Shown here piece after piece: positions 10,260-19,354 of a stretch of 64,000 nt of DNA. The DNA lies in NCBI RefSeq assembly GCF_040932005.1, contig NZ_CP162414.1:2879501-2943500 (forward strand), given 5' to 3'. This stretch comes from Aestuariibius sp. HNIBRBA575 (GTDB taxonomy: Bacteria; Pseudomonadota; Alphaproteobacteria; Rhodobacterales; Rhodobacteraceae). How positions within the stretch are numbered: the stretch's first letter is position 1; every line of letters starts with the position of its first letter. The notes under the pieces were generated by a model. It ran no database searches. It had not been told where the DNA came from and worked only from the letters and a program-made list of their open reading frames with translations. The translations under genes and the position numbers were made by a program.

Positions 10260-10870
10260 GTCCCCCAGAAATTATCAAGGTAGGCTTGGTAATTGGGCGG
10301 CAGGCCTGTTTGGCTGTGCAGGATCATGGCGCCGACACTTGTGATGCCCAATACTGCGCCAATTACCGGCAATGCCTTTTGTTTGAACGTCGCGGGCCGC
10401 GCCCAGTTTCGAAACCGCAACGCCGCCGCGATATGGGTGAAAATCGCCAGCACTGCGAGGGCATAATAGGGCGCGAAATAGCTGACAAAGGGCTGTTGGC
10501 TGACCACGGACGCCGCCCAAAAGCTGTTTGTATCAATGTCTGCATAAAACATGCGCGTAGATAGGGTTGCGCCCAGATGTTGCAGCAAAAACAGCGCCAA
10601 ATAACCGCCGGACACCACTTGTGCCCAAGCCCATTTTCCCTGTGGCCGCCCGCGTTTCCATGCCAAGGCTAATCCCAGCACAATTTGCGATGCAAACAGA
10701 ACCAATAATGGGATTTCGATGATTGGGGCGCGATAGAGATGCCGCAAACCGGTCATCACCGTCAAATGCGTCTCAAACCCCAGCACGAATAGGCTGTGGT
10801 TGATCAAATGGAGGGCGATAAACAGCCCCAAAACACAGGCATTTAGCCGATGAAACCGCAAAAGGGTCAT
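10256..10870 (-). CDS. Membrane protein resembling a di-haem cytochrome b anchor
   Basis: A 204-residue integral membrane protein with about five hydrophobic helices. Histidines occur inside predicted helices (ALHLINH near residue 20, LLQHLGA near 98, FTHIAA near 143). That pattern resembles b-haem-binding membrane anchors of the SdhC/FrdC fold, but I do not recognise a named family, so haem binding is inference. The start has a GGAG ribosome-binding site eight bases upstream. A near-perfect 19-bp palindrome lies 15 bases upstream of the start, suggesting TetR-type repression. No regulator or flavoprotein partner is adjacent, so it appears to be a single-gene unit. Confidence 0.7.
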   Translation of the reverse strand: MTLLRFHRLNACVLGLFIALHLINHSLFVLGFETHLTVMTGLRHLYRAPIIEIPLLVLFASQIVLGLALAWKRGRPQGKWAWAQVVSGGYLALFLLQHLGATLSTRMFYADIDTNSFWAASVVSQQPFVSYFAPYYALAVLAIFTHIAAALRFRNWARPATFKQKALPVIGAVLGITSVGAMILHSQTGLPPNYQAYLDNFWGT

Positions 10871-10884
10871 GATAACTCCAATCT

Positions 10885-10903
10885 AAACTACACCGTTTAG
10901 TTT
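10885..10903 (-). promoter_or_regulatory. Palindromic operator upstream of the membrane protein gene
   Basis: 19-bp inverted repeat AAACTACACCGTTTAGTTT; eight of nine arm positions pair around a central base. It lies 15-33 bases upstream of the start at 10870. Size and the AC-N-GT core resemble operators of TetR-family repressors. No tetR-like gene is present in the window. Confidence 0.6.
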
Positions 10904-10945
10904 GAAGTCATCATGACCCGCATTGCAAGTCCAAAAATGCCTGCC

Positions 10946-13456
10946 CTAAGCGATGTTTTTGCGAATGGTTTCGTTTTTCGGATCATAGGGGCTGTCTTGG
11001 ACGACCTGCGCGTCCCACAGCTGATCAAACATTTTGACCTTTAGCTTTGTGCCAGGTGTGGCCAGATCAGGCGTGACATATCCCATGCCAATGCTTTTGC
11101 CGAAATGCACCGAATAGCCGCCCGAAGTCAGACGCCCAACGCGGGTGCCTTCGGGGGTATACAGAACCTCGCGGCCCCACGGATCGGCATCGTCCGGCCC
11201 GTCGATCAGCAAGGTACAGCATTTAACCCGCACGCCCATATCCAGCATGGCCTGTTTGCCGTGAAAATCCTTTTCCAGGTCCACAAAACGCGGCAGATCC
11301 GCCTCAAGAGGGTTGGCATCCCGACCCAATTCCGTGCCAAAGGCGCGATAGGATTTTTCCTGACGCAGCCAGTTTTGTGCCCGCGCCCCGACCAGCTTCA
11401 TCCCGTGTTTTTCACCGGCTTTTTCCAGCAGATCGAACAGGTAATTCTGCATCTCGATCGGGTGGTGCAATTCCCAGCCCAATTCGCCCGTATAGGCCAC
11501 ACGGATCGCATTCACCGGGCACATGCCCAGTTCGATCTGTTTGGCAGACAGCCACGGGAACCGTTTGTTGGACAGGGCCGTGGCAGGATCAGCATCATTG
11601 ATCACATCGGCCAGAACGTCGCGGGATTTCGGACCAGCGATGGCGAAAACACCCCATTGGGTGGTGACGTCCTGAATTTCGATATAGCCAAATTCGCCCA
11701 TCTTATCTTCGGCGGCTTTGCGCAGGAAATCGGCGTCATATTCCGTCCAAGCCCCTGCAGAGACGAGATAATAATTATCCGGCCCATTGCGCACGATGGT
11801 ATATTCCGTGCGTGTGGTTCCGGCGGATGTCAGGGCATAGGTCAGGTTGATACGGCCCACACGGGGCAGTTTATTACAGGTGAACCAGTCCAGAAACGCG
11901 GTGGCGCCGGGACCTTTGACCACGTGTTTTGTGAACGCTGTGGCATCAATCAGCCCCACGCCTTCGCGGATGGATTTGGCTTCTTCGACGGCATATTGCC
12001 ACCATTCGCCACGTCTGAACGACCGGGCATCGTGGTCAAAGTTTTCCGGCGCATCAAGCGGGCCAAAATAGTTCGGACGTTCCCATCCGTTCACAAAGCC
12101 AAATTGCGCCCCACGGGCGGCCTGACGGTCATAGGCCGGGGATGTGCGCAACGGACGGCAGGCGGGGCGTTCTTCGTCGGGGTGGTGCAGAATATAGACG
12201 TGATCGTAGCATTCTTCGTTTTTGCGCGCGGCAAATTCGGTGGTCATCCAATTCTGCGAATAGCGTTTAGGATCAAGCGACGCCATGTCGATTTCGGCTT
12301 CGCCATCGACCATCATCTGCGCCAGGTAATAGCCCGTACCACCAGCCGCGGTAATGCCAAAACTGAACCCTTCGGCCAGCCACATATTGCGCAGACCCGG
12401 CGCCGGACCAACCAGCGGGTTGCCGTCAGGCGTATAACAAATCGGGCCGTTGAAATCATCCTTTAGGCCAGATTCAGCGCAGGACGGCACACGTTCGGCC
12501 ATCGCCATATATTGTTCTGCAATGCGATCCAGATCCAACGGAAACAGATCCGCACGAAAGCTGTCAGGCACACCATGTTCAAAGCGTGCGGGCGCCCCTT
12601 TTTCATAGATGCCCAGGATCCAACCGCCGCGCTCTTCTCGGGCATAGGATTCGTTGTCAGCATCGCGCACCACGGGATGTTCGGGATTGCCCGCCTCACG
12701 CCATTTGACCAGTTCTGGGTCTTTGTCCATGACGATAAATGTGTGTTCAACCGGGATGGCGGGCATTTTGATGCCCAGCATTTTCGCCGTCCGTTGCGCA
12801 TGGTTTCCCGAAGCCGTCACAACATGTTCAGCCGTAATCACGACCTGTTCGTCTGATTCAATCAGGTTGCCGCCCTTTTCGACCATTTTGGTGCAGGTGA
12901 CCTCCCAATGGGTGCCGGTCCAGTGGAACGCATCTGCCTGTAATTTGCGCACGATGTCGACACCGCGTTGGCGCGCACCTTTGGCCATGGCCTGGGTCAC
13001 ATCAGCCGGATTAATATAGCCATCCGAATTGTGATAGATCGCGCCCTTTAGGTCTTCGGTTTGGATCAGCGGCCAGCGGGATTTGATGTCGTCCGGGGTC
13101 AGCCATTCATAGGGCACCCCACAGGTTTCGGCTGTGGAGGCGTATAATTTATATTCGTCCATCCGTTCGTCGGTTTGCGCCATGCGCAGGTTGCCGACCA
13201 CCGCAAAACCGGCATTTAGCCCGGTTTCTTCTTCTAACGTTTTGTAGAAATCGACCGAATATTTATGAATATGCGTGGTCGCATAGGACATGTTGAACAA
13301 CGGCAAAAGCCCGGCCGCGTGCCATGTGGACCCGGATGTCAATTCGTCCCGTTCAATCAACATCACATCGTCCCAGCCCGCCTTGGCCAGATGATAGGCA
13401 ATCGACGTTCCGATGGCTCCGCCACCAACAACAAGCGCTTTTACTTCGGTCTTCAT
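10946..13456 (-). CDS. Dimethylglycine/sarcosine dehydrogenase-like FAD protein with GcvT domain
   Basis: 836-residue two-part enzyme that oxidatively demethylates an N-methylated glycine and passes the one-carbon unit to folate. The N-terminal half is a DAO-type flavin domain (VVGGGAIGTSIAYHL, then STWHAAG whose His is the usual covalent FAD attachment site). The C-terminal half is an aminomethyltransferase GcvT-like domain (GYIEIQDVTTQWGVFAIAGP and AYTGELGWELHHP). Start 13456 is chosen because AAAGGA lies just upstream; in-frame starts at 13477 and 13600 lack this. It is divergent from panC with 175 bases between. Dimethylglycine versus sarcosine cannot be decided by eye; both are intermediates of glycine betaine breakdown. 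Confidence 0.86.
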   Translation of the reverse strand: MKTEVKALVVGGGAIGTSIAYHLAKAGWDDVMLIERDELTSGSTWHAAGLLPLFNMSYATTHIHKYSVDFYKTLEEETGLNAGFAVVGNLRMAQTDERMDEYKLYASTAETCGVPYEWLTPDDIKSRWPLIQTEDLKGAIYHNSDGYINPADVTQAMAKGARQRGVDIVRKLQADAFHWTGTHWEVTCTKMVEKGGNLIESDEQVVITAEHVVTASGNHAQRTAKMLGIKMPAIPVEHTFIVMDKDPELVKWREAGNPEHPVVRDADNESYAREERGGWILGIYEKGAPARFEHGVPDSFRADLFPLDLDRIAEQYMAMAERVPSCAESGLKDDFNGPICYTPDGNPLVGPAPGLRNMWLAEGFSFGITAAGGTGYYLAQMMVDGEAEIDMASLDPKRYSQNWMTTEFAARKNEECYDHVYILHHPDEERPACRPLRTSPAYDRQAARGAQFGFVNGWERPNYFGPLDAPENFDHDARSFRRGEWWQYAVEEAKSIREGVGLIDATAFTKHVVKGPGATAFLDWFTCNKLPRVGRINLTYALTSAGTTRTEYTIVRNGPDNYYLVSAGAWTEYDADFLRKAAEDKMGEFGYIEIQDVTTQWGVFAIAGPKSRDVLADVINDADPATALSNKRFPWLSAKQIELGMCPVNAIRVAYTGELGWELHHPIEMQNYLFDLLEKAGEKHGMKLVGARAQNWLRQEKSYRAFGTELGRDANPLEADLPRFVDLEKDFHGKQAMLDMGVRVKCCTLLIDGPDDADPWGREVLYTPEGTRVGRLTSGGYSVHFGKSIGMGYVTPDLATPGTKLKVKMFDQLWDAQVVQDSPYDPKNETIRKNIA

Positions 13457-13631
13457 CGCAGGATTCCTTTGGGTCATTGCCGCCACTTTGGCCAATTCCG
13501 ACGACCAACGCGCGAACCACCCGACCTGTCTTGGCATGAAACCGACCTCAGGGGGCATTGCCGCGCTGCGGCGAAAGAAAGTTGCGCGATGGATCGCCAA
13601 CGCTTACACATTGCATCAAAGGGAGAGAGTG

Positions 13632-14489
13632 ATGAAAATTTGTCGCAGCATCGCAGAAATGCGCGCCCAAATGGCCGCGTTTCGCAACGCAGATCACAGC
13701 GTGGGATTGGTCACAACCATGGGCGCGCTGCATGCAGGCCATATGGCGCTGGTGAAATCGGCGGTTCAGGCCCATTCCCGCGTGGTGGCGACGATTTTTG
13801 TCAATCCGACCCAGTTTGGCGACCCGTCCGATCTGGACAATTACCCCCGCACCGAAGAGGCCGACCTGACAATGCTACGCGACGCGGGTGTCGCGGCGGT
13901 GTTTATCCCCGATGCCGGGGATATGTACCCAGACGGTGACGAAACCATCGTCGAAACCACCGGTCTGGCCAATATGTTGCACGGTCTGGTGCGTCCGGGG
14001 CATTTTCGCGGTGTGGCCACCGTCGTGACCAAATTGTTCAACATTGTTCAGGCCGATGCGGCCTATTTCGGGGAAAAGGATTTTCAGCAACTGGCCGTGA
14101 TCCGCCGGTTGGTGCGGGATTTGCACATGCCAATCCAGATTGTCGGCGTGCCAACCGTGCGCGAAGCCGACGGGTTGGCCATGTCATCGCGCAATGTCCG
14201 CCTGACTGCCCCCGACCGCGCGGCCGCAATTGTGTTGAACCAAGCGTTGAGCCGCGCCGAAATGCTGGCCGCAGAGGGTGCTCAGGTGGACATCCTGAAC
14301 CAAGCAATCCGTGATACCATCACCGCAGAACCTCGCGCCACGTTGATGGCCGTGGACATCGTGATTGCGGACACATTTGAACCGGCCACCGGCCCGGTGA
14401 CCCAAACAATCGGGATCATGATCTCTGCCCAATTCGGCGCAGGCGATAATCAGGTCCTGTTGATCGACCAAAGGGAGATACATCCATGA
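13632..14489 (+). CDS. panC: Pantothenate synthetase
   Basis: Condenses D-pantoate with beta-alanine using ATP to make pantothenate, the precursor of coenzyme A. From ATG 13632 (behind a GGGAGAGAG ribosome-binding site) the protein is 285 residues, the family norm; longer in-frame extensions upstream are unsupported. Motifs are [14 protein letters not shown] with the HxGH nucleotide-binding signature near residue 35, [16 protein letters not shown] and MSSRNVRL, the KMSKS-like loop. The stop overlaps the panB start by four bases, giving a panCB operon. The coenzyme A gene coaBC is elsewhere in this window (about 24.4-25.6 kb). Confidence 0.96.
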   Translation: MKICRSIAEMRAQMAAFRNADHSVGLVTTMGALHAGHMALVKSAVQAHSRVVATIFVNPTQFGDPSDLDNYPRTEEADLTMLRDAGVAAVFIPDAGDMYPDGDETIVETTGLANMLHGLVRPGHFRGVATVVTKLFNIVQADAAYFGEKDFQQLAVIRRLVRDLHMPIQIVGVPTVREADGLAMSSRNVRLTAPDRAAAIVLNQALSRAEMLAAEGAQVDILNQAIRDTITAEPRATLMAVDIVIADTFEPATGPVTQTIGIMISAQFGAGDNQVLLIDQREIHP

Positions 14490-15298
14490 GTAGCCAAACA
14501 GAAACCATCCGCCGGATCACTGTGCCGCAAATCGCCAACCGCAAGGGCGGCGAACCGATCGTTTCCCTGACCAGCTATCACGCGCATACCGCTGCGATCG
14601 TTGACAAATACGCGGATTTTATTTTGGTCGGCGACAGTCTGGGCATGGTGATGCATGGGATGGATTCCACGGTGGGTGTCCCGCTGGATCTGATGATCAT
14701 GCATGGCAAAGCCGTGGTGCGTGGCACCCAGCGCGCGCTGATCGTCGTCGATATGCCGTTTGGGTCCTATGAAGAAAGCCCCAACATTGCGTTTCGCAAC
14801 GCAGCCAAGATCATGAAGGAAACCAGCTGTGGCGCGGTCAAGCTGGAAGGCGGCGCGCGCATGGCTGAGACAATCAAATTCCTGACCGAACGCGGCATTC
14901 CGGTGATGGCCCATATCGGCCTGACCCCGCAATCCAGCCACGTCATGGGCGGGTTCAAAACCCAGGGCCGCGACGAAGACAGCTGGGATCTGCATTCCGC
15001 CGACGCCAAAGCCGTGACAGAAGCCGGGGCCTTTGCCGTGGTATTGGAAGGCATGGTTGAACCACTGGCTGCACGGATCACCAAAGAAATCGGCATCCCA
15101 ACGATTGGCATCGGCGCATCCGCCGATTGCGACGGTCAGATTTTGGTGCTTGAGGATATGCTGGGCATGAACCCTTGGACGCCAAAATTCGTCAAAGTTT
15201 ACGGCACGTTAGGCCCGATGATCGAAGAAGCCGTCAGCAAATATGCCGATGAAGTCAAAGACCGTTCCTTCCCGAGTGAAGACGAAGTTTACCGCTAG
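14486..15298 (+). CDS. panB: 3-methyl-2-oxobutanoate hydroxymethyltransferase
   Basis: First committed step of pantothenate synthesis: transfers a hydroxymethyl group from methylene-tetrahydrofolate to alpha-ketoisovalerate, giving ketopantoate. 270 residues, typical length. The sequence shows [20 protein letters not shown] opening, the metal-binding [23 protein letters not shown] and [15 protein letters not shown], all PanB landmarks. Its start sits in an ATGA overlap with panC. It ends 20 bases before a strong terminator shared with the converging VPLPA-CTERM gene. Confidence 0.96.
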   Translation: MSSQTETIRRITVPQIANRKGGEPIVSLTSYHAHTAAIVDKYADFILVGDSLGMVMHGMDSTVGVPLDLMIMHGKAVVRGTQRALIVVDMPFGSYEESPNIAFRNAAKIMKETSCGAVKLEGGARMAETIKFLTERGIPVMAHIGLTPQSSHVMGGFKTQGRDEDSWDLHSADAKAVTEAGAFAVVLEGMVEPLAARITKEIGIPTIGIGASADCDGQILVLEDMLGMNPWTPKFVKVYGTLGPMIEEAVSKYADEVKDRSFPSEDEVYR

Positions 15299-15317
15299 TC
15301 CAAAACATCACCGAATA

Positions 15318-15357
15318 AAAACAGCCCGCGAACACAGAGTGCCGCGGGCTGTTTTTT
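15318..15357. terminator. Terminator between panB and the VPLPA-CTERM gene
   Basis: ACAGCCCGCG (15321-15330) pairs perfectly with CGCGGGCTGT (15343-15352), with A-rich flank on the left and a T-run on the right, so it can serve both converging genes. Confidence 0.9.
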
Positions 15358-15374
15358 GTCATTTATGATCGGCG

Positions 15375-15950
15375 TTAAGCTGTTTTACGACGCTTAAACG
15401 CGGCCAGTCCGCCCAAGCCTGCAAACAACATCCAAGCTGTCGCTGGCAGTGGCACGGGCGGAAGCGCCTCTGAAGAGAAGGTAATGCCCGATGCGGAATC
15501 AAACCCCAATGCGCCTGCCGATGTTGCGACATCGTTGAACTGGTTCAAGGCAAATGCCCCCCCAGTTCCCGATACTGTAAATGCGGATGACAAGTCAGCG
15601 GTAGCGTCTGTAAAGAAATCAAAGAGGTCTAAACCGCTGCCGCGGCTAAAGAAAACCACACTCCCGATTGCGCCAATTCGTGTTGCGAGATGGAATGTGC
15701 CGGATCCAACACCTGCGATGGAAAACGTCGCAGAATCCAGCGGGTTCAAAATGTTGCTGGACAAGTTTTCGCTGTCACCGGTCAGCGAAAATGTAAATTC
15801 TGCATTGGAAAATGATGTGCCGTCTAAACTACCTGAACCAGTTCCGCTGATTGTGTAGTTCAACGTGGTTGCCAGCGCCGCAACCGGCGCGACCATCAAC
15901 GTAGAAATGAACAAAAAGGTAAATACCAAACTCGTTTTGATTAGCTTCAT
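15375..15950 (-). CDS. VPLPA-CTERM (PEP-CTERM-like) sorted surface protein
   Basis: 191-residue secreted protein from ATG 15950, which has a GAAAG ribosome-binding site and opens a signal peptide MKLIKTSLVFTFLF ending near ALA. The body is Ser/Gly/Thr-rich and beta-strand-like. The C-terminus is diagnostic: VPLPATAWMLFAGLGGLAAF followed by KRRKTA, that is a VPLPA motif, a hydrophobic helix and a basic tail. In Rhodobacteraceae such tails are recognised by an exosortase-type system that processes and anchors envelope or matrix proteins. No exosortase gene lies in this window, so sorting must be supplied from elsewhere. The specific role is unknown. Confidence 0.85.
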   Translation of the reverse strand: MKLIKTSLVFTFLFISTLMVAPVAALATTLNYTISGTGSGSLDGTSFSNAEFTFSLTGDSENLSSNILNPLDSATFSIAGVGSGTFHLATRIGAIGSVVFFSRGSGLDLFDFFTDATADLSSAFTVSGTGGAFALNQFNDVATSAGALGFDSASGITFSSEALPPVPLPATAWMLFAGLGGLAAFKRRKTA

Positions 15951-16178
15951 GATTTCTTTCCCAATCAATTGTTTATGATTTCCAGATTGGTAAATGCTTA
16001 TCTGAAATTGCGCAATAAATTTTGCCAATACTGCCTGCACTTCTTGATGTACGGATAGGCTGACAATCCATAAACGGACCCGTTCCCTAACGTTCCAGAC
16101 GCCAGCACTAGGTCAGGGCAACCTGACTGGACAAACCCGCCGCATCCGCGCCTAATCCCCCTATTTAAGGAGCGTATT

Positions 16179-16817
16179 ATGCCCAGCATGTCCATCAAAG
16201 ACGCCGCCATTTTGGCCGAAGCAAGCTATAGCCCCTCTGGGATCAACAGCCCGCGTATCCTGCATTCCTGCCCGGATGCCGACGTTCAGGGCCATTTCCT
16301 AGACGGCGACATCCTATTGCTGCCGGGGTCAAATTCCATTCGCGATTATATACGGTTCAATCTGCGGGTGCTGAACCTCGGGAATGTGAAACTAGCGCTC
16401 AGCGGTGACAAAACCGAAAAAGGCACCAGCGGGACCACTTGGCATCAAGGCTTCCTGTCTTATTCACGGGTGCTGACCACGTGGCTCAGCGGACTGAACA
16501 AAAAGCCCAAATTGATCATTGGTCATTCTTTGGGCGCGGCGTCGGCGCAAATCCTGTGTCGCACCTATGGCGCGCCCGCGATTTGTTTTGCCGCCCCGCG
16601 CCCGAAATTCATCAAAGGTGCTGTGAAACACGACGAAAAACTGCTGATCATCAACCGCAGTGACGATCTGGTGCCGGGCATGCCCCCCAGCTTTAGCCAT
16701 ATGGGTAAAATTCATCTGCTGAGCCCCGCCAAAAAACGCCGTTTTCCCGCCCATGCCATGAAACATTATCGCAGCATTTTGAATGAAACGACGTCGCTTC
16801 CGACGCGCTGGGGCTAA
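16179..16817 (+). CDS. Lipase class 3-like alpha/beta hydrolase
   Basis: 212-residue cytoplasmic protein, no signal peptide, start supported by AAGGAG upstream. It carries the nucleophile elbow GHSLGAAS (G-x-S-x-G) near residue 112, followed by a candidate acid in NRSDDLVPG and a candidate His in HAMKHYRS near the C-terminus, the order Ser-Asp-His of alpha/beta hydrolases. The layout resembles fungal-type lipase class 3 domains. Substrate unknown; could be a lipase or carboxylesterase. It stands alone between the divergent VPLPA-CTERM gene and the pirin gene. Confidence 0.72.
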   Translation: MPSMSIKDAAILAEASYSPSGINSPRILHSCPDADVQGHFLDGDILLLPGSNSIRDYIRFNLRVLNLGNVKLALSGDKTEKGTSGTTWHQGFLSYSRVLTTWLSGLNKKPKLIIGHSLGAASAQILCRTYGAPAICFAAPRPKFIKGAVKHDEKLLIINRSDDLVPGMPPSFSHMGKIHLLSPAKKRRFPAHAMKHYRSILNETTSLPTRWG

Positions 16818-16910
16818 GACAAACGGTTCACGGCAACACAGCTTCGGTGCGCAAACGTGGGATGTTAACGCAAAATTGCACCCTATATTCTAGGTCAAAG
16901 GAGCGATGAC

Positions 16911-17822
16911 ATGACACTACGTCCTATTGCACAGACCATGATCGGCCAGCCCACAATTGAGGGCGCTGGCGTTAAACTGGATCGGTTGTTTGGATTTGGC
17001 GACAGCAGTTTGACCGATCCGTTTTTGTTGATGGACCATTTCGGCAGCGACAATCCTGCGGATTTTCAGAAAGGGTTTCCATGGCATCCCCATCGCGGGA
17101 TCGAAACCATCACCTATGTTCTGGATGGCGAAGTCGAACACCAAGACAGCCTGGGAAATACAGGTGTGCTGGGCGCAGGGTCGGTGCAGTGGATGACCGC
17201 CGGATCCGGGATCATGCATCAGGAAATGCCACGCGGGAATGCTGCGGGGGCGATGCATGGGTTTCAGCTTTGGGCCAATTTACCGGCCCATCTGAAAATG
17301 ACCGATCCCCGGTATCAGGACATTGGCGCCGCCGATTTACCAATAGAAGGCGAAGAAGACGGATCAACCGCCAAAATCATCACCGGGGAATTCTGGGGCA
17401 AAACCGGGCCGGTGGATGGGGTCGCGGCCAACCCGTTGATCGTTGATATTTCGATCCCCGCAGGCCGTCACAAAGTGATCCCCGTGGACACGCGCGCCAA
17501 TGCAATGGCCTATGTTTTTGCCGGATCAGGCAGCTTTGCCAATGCCTCTGCGCCGGTGGGTATTCAGGTTGAAAAAGAATTCAACGGACAGGAATTATCG
17601 TTTCAGGATTTAACCGGCGAACGCACATTGGTGCGATTCGATGCGGGTGATGAAATTTCTGTTCAGGCAGGCCCCGAAGGGATGCGGTTTTTGCTGATAA
17701 CGGGCCGCCCCATCCGTGAACCTGTGGCGTGGCACGGTCCCATTGTGATGAATTCCAAGGCGGAATTGATGCAAGCCATCAAGGAACTACGCCAAGGCAC
17801 CTTTATCAAAGACACCCGTTAA
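16911..17822 (+). CDS. Pirin family protein
   Basis: 303-residue bicupin of the pirin family. The metal ligands of the N-terminal cupin are visible: HPHRGIETITYVLDGEVEHQDS provides two His (HPH) and a third His, with Glu supplied by the HQEMPR segment. The opening FGFGDSSLTDPFLLMDHFG is a family signature. Bacterial pirins are iron-binding and some are quercetin dioxygenases or redox sensors, but the activity here cannot be deduced. AAAGGAGCGATGAC gives a good ribosome-binding site. It is monocistronic by spacing. Confidence 0.88.
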   Translation: MTLRPIAQTMIGQPTIEGAGVKLDRLFGFGDSSLTDPFLLMDHFGSDNPADFQKGFPWHPHRGIETITYVLDGEVEHQDSLGNTGVLGAGSVQWMTAGSGIMHQEMPRGNAAGAMHGFQLWANLPAHLKMTDPRYQDIGAADLPIEGEEDGSTAKIITGEFWGKTGPVDGVAANPLIVDISIPAGRHKVIPVDTRANAMAYVFAGSGSFANASAPVGIQVEKEFNGQELSFQDLTGERTLVRFDAGDEISVQAGPEGMRFLLITGRPIREPVAWHGPIVMNSKAELMQAIKELRQGTFIKDTR

Positions 17823-17943
17823 GCCCTTGTTAATAACTGGTGCAGCGCCGCCACAGCCGGTTCTGTACCACTTTCATCATCCAAAAAAATATGCTAACGT
17901 GTGGGTAAGGCCCAAAAAATGGGTCACTTGAGAAAGAGCAGTT

Positions 17944-18078
17944 ATGTCACGTATTTTAGTCGCAGCCTTATGCTGTGCGACGATGTTGTCCGCTTGCGGT
18001 GCAGCACCACAAGATGTGGTTTCTAGTCGCAATTACAATTCACCGGTCTTTGTACCGGACCTGTCAAACGCGCGCTAA
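17944..18078 (+). CDS. Small lipoprotein (44 residues)
   Basis: Short gene found by reading the sequence directly. ATG 17944 is preceded by AGAAAGAGCAGTT. The peptide MSRILVAALCCATMLSAC has a short basic N-region, a hydrophobic core and a lipobox LSAC, so Cys 18 should be lipidated, leaving a mature peptide of only 27 residues with GAAPQDVVSSRNYNSPVFVP. I do not recognise a family. Oddly, the frame stays open for 26 more codons after the TAA, ending at a second TAA at 18157-18159. Position between pirin and a convergent dehydrogenase gene suggests a single-gene transcript. Confidence 0.6.
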   Translation: MSRILVAALCCATMLSACGAAPQDVVSSRNYNSPVFVPDLSNAR

Positions 18079-18240
18079 GCGTTGCTGATGGGGCATGTCA
18101 TGCTGGACCCGTTATTACGCGGGCCCGTGGGTGCGAATTGCAATTTCAATGCGCCCTAAATGACACCACAATAAAAAGAACAGGCCCGCTTGTGATCAAT
18201 GGCGGACCTTTCAAATCCACGGCCCCTTAGATCATCGGGG

Positions 18241-19227
18241 CTAGATCACCGTCGGCAAAACCAAATCCGGCGGCCTATGACCATCATCAAACGTCTTGAT
18301 GTTGATCAGCACTTTTTCCCCCATTTCAATACGGCCTTCGACCGTAGCGGATCCCATATGCGGTAACAGCACCACGTTGGGCAATTGACGCAGATGCGGG
18401 TTAAATTCCGACCCGTGTTCAAACACATCCAGCCCAGCCCCGGCGATTTCGCCTGCCCTCAACATCCGTGTCAGCGCATTTTCGTCAATCACTTCACCCC
18501 GCGACGTGTTGACGATCACAGCCGACGGTTTCATCAATTTCAAACGACGGGCATTCATCAAATGGAACGTCGATGGCGTGTGTGGACAATTGATTGAAAT
18601 CACATCCATACGCGCAACCATCTGGTCCAGACTGTCCCAATAGGTTGCCCCCAAATCTTGTTCGGTTTCAGGGCGCAAACGACGACGGTTGTGATAATGC
18701 ACTTGCATTCCAAAGGCTTGGGCACGCCGCGCAACCGCCTGCCCGATCCGCCCCATGCCCAAAATGCCCAGCCGACGTCCAGAAATACGCCCCCCCAACA
18801 GCGCATTGGGCGACCAACCGGTCCATTTGCCACCTTGGATCCGGGCCACGCCTTCGGGCAGTCGACGGGTCACTGAAATGATCAAGGCCAGCGTCATGTC
18901 TGCCGTGTCTTCGGTCATGACCCCCGGCGTGTTGGACACAAAAATCCCGCGTTCGCGCGCAGCATTCACATCAATATGATCCACCCCTGCGCCGTAATTT
19001 GCGATCAACCGCAACTGATCCCCGGCCTGATCCAGCAACTCAACGTCGATCCGATCACTGAGCGTGGGCACCAACACATCCGCGCGCTGCATTGCCGCGG
19101 CCAATTCTGCGCGGGTCATGGGCGTATCTGTGTCGCGCAATTCCACGTTGAACAGCTCGGTCATGCGGGTTTCAACCGGTTCGGGCAACCGTCGCGTGAC
19201 AACAACACTCAGATCTTTGGTTGGCAT
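18241..19227 (-). CDS. D-2-hydroxyacid dehydrogenase (glyoxylate/hydroxypyruvate reductase type)
   Basis: NAD(P)H-dependent dehydrogenase of the D-isomer-specific 2-hydroxyacid family, 328 residues from ATG 19227, which has GGAGG five bases upstream; a nearby alternative at 19251 would add eight residues. Signatures are GRRLGILGMGRIGQAVARR (NAD-binding GxGxxG) near residue 148, SINCPHTPSTFHLMN, NTSRGEVIDENAL and LLPHMGSATVEGR containing the catalytic His; Arg and Glu of the triad lie in those same blocks. The N-terminus VVVTRRLPEPVETRM is like glyoxylate reductases. Natural substrate is probably glyoxylate or hydroxypyruvate, by family only. Confidence 0.87.
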   Translation of the reverse strand: MPTKDLSVVVTRRLPEPVETRMTELFNVELRDTDTPMTRAELAAAMQRADVLVPTLSDRIDVELLDQAGDQLRLIANYGAGVDHIDVNAARERGIFVSNTPGVMTEDTADMTLALIISVTRRLPEGVARIQGGKWTGWSPNALLGGRISGRRLGILGMGRIGQAVARRAQAFGMQVHYHNRRRLRPETEQDLGATYWDSLDQMVARMDVISINCPHTPSTFHLMNARRLKLMKPSAVIVNTSRGEVIDENALTRMLRAGEIAGAGLDVFEHGSEFNPHLRQLPNVVLLPHMGSATVEGRIEMGEKVLINIKTFDDGHRPPDLVLPTVI

Positions 19228-19354
19228 CAATGCCTCCAGTCTTCTTTTCATTTGTGACCTTCCATGGCACCTTGCACCCCAAGCGCGGCGACCACAAGAA
19301 CCCACCACAATAACGACCGCAGCCGAGTAGACATTATCAAGACAGGAAAAGACG

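Noticed and set aside
11105..12466. 453-codon ORF antisense to the dimethylglycine dehydrogenase-like gene
   Set aside because: Lies wholly within a gene with clear domain motifs on the other strand; composition is that of a reverse-frame shadow in GC-rich DNA and no domain is recognisable.
18186..18215. Terminator-like hairpin GGCCCGC/GCGGACC
   Set aside because: Seven-base stem has a mismatch and is followed by TTTC only; too weak to call.
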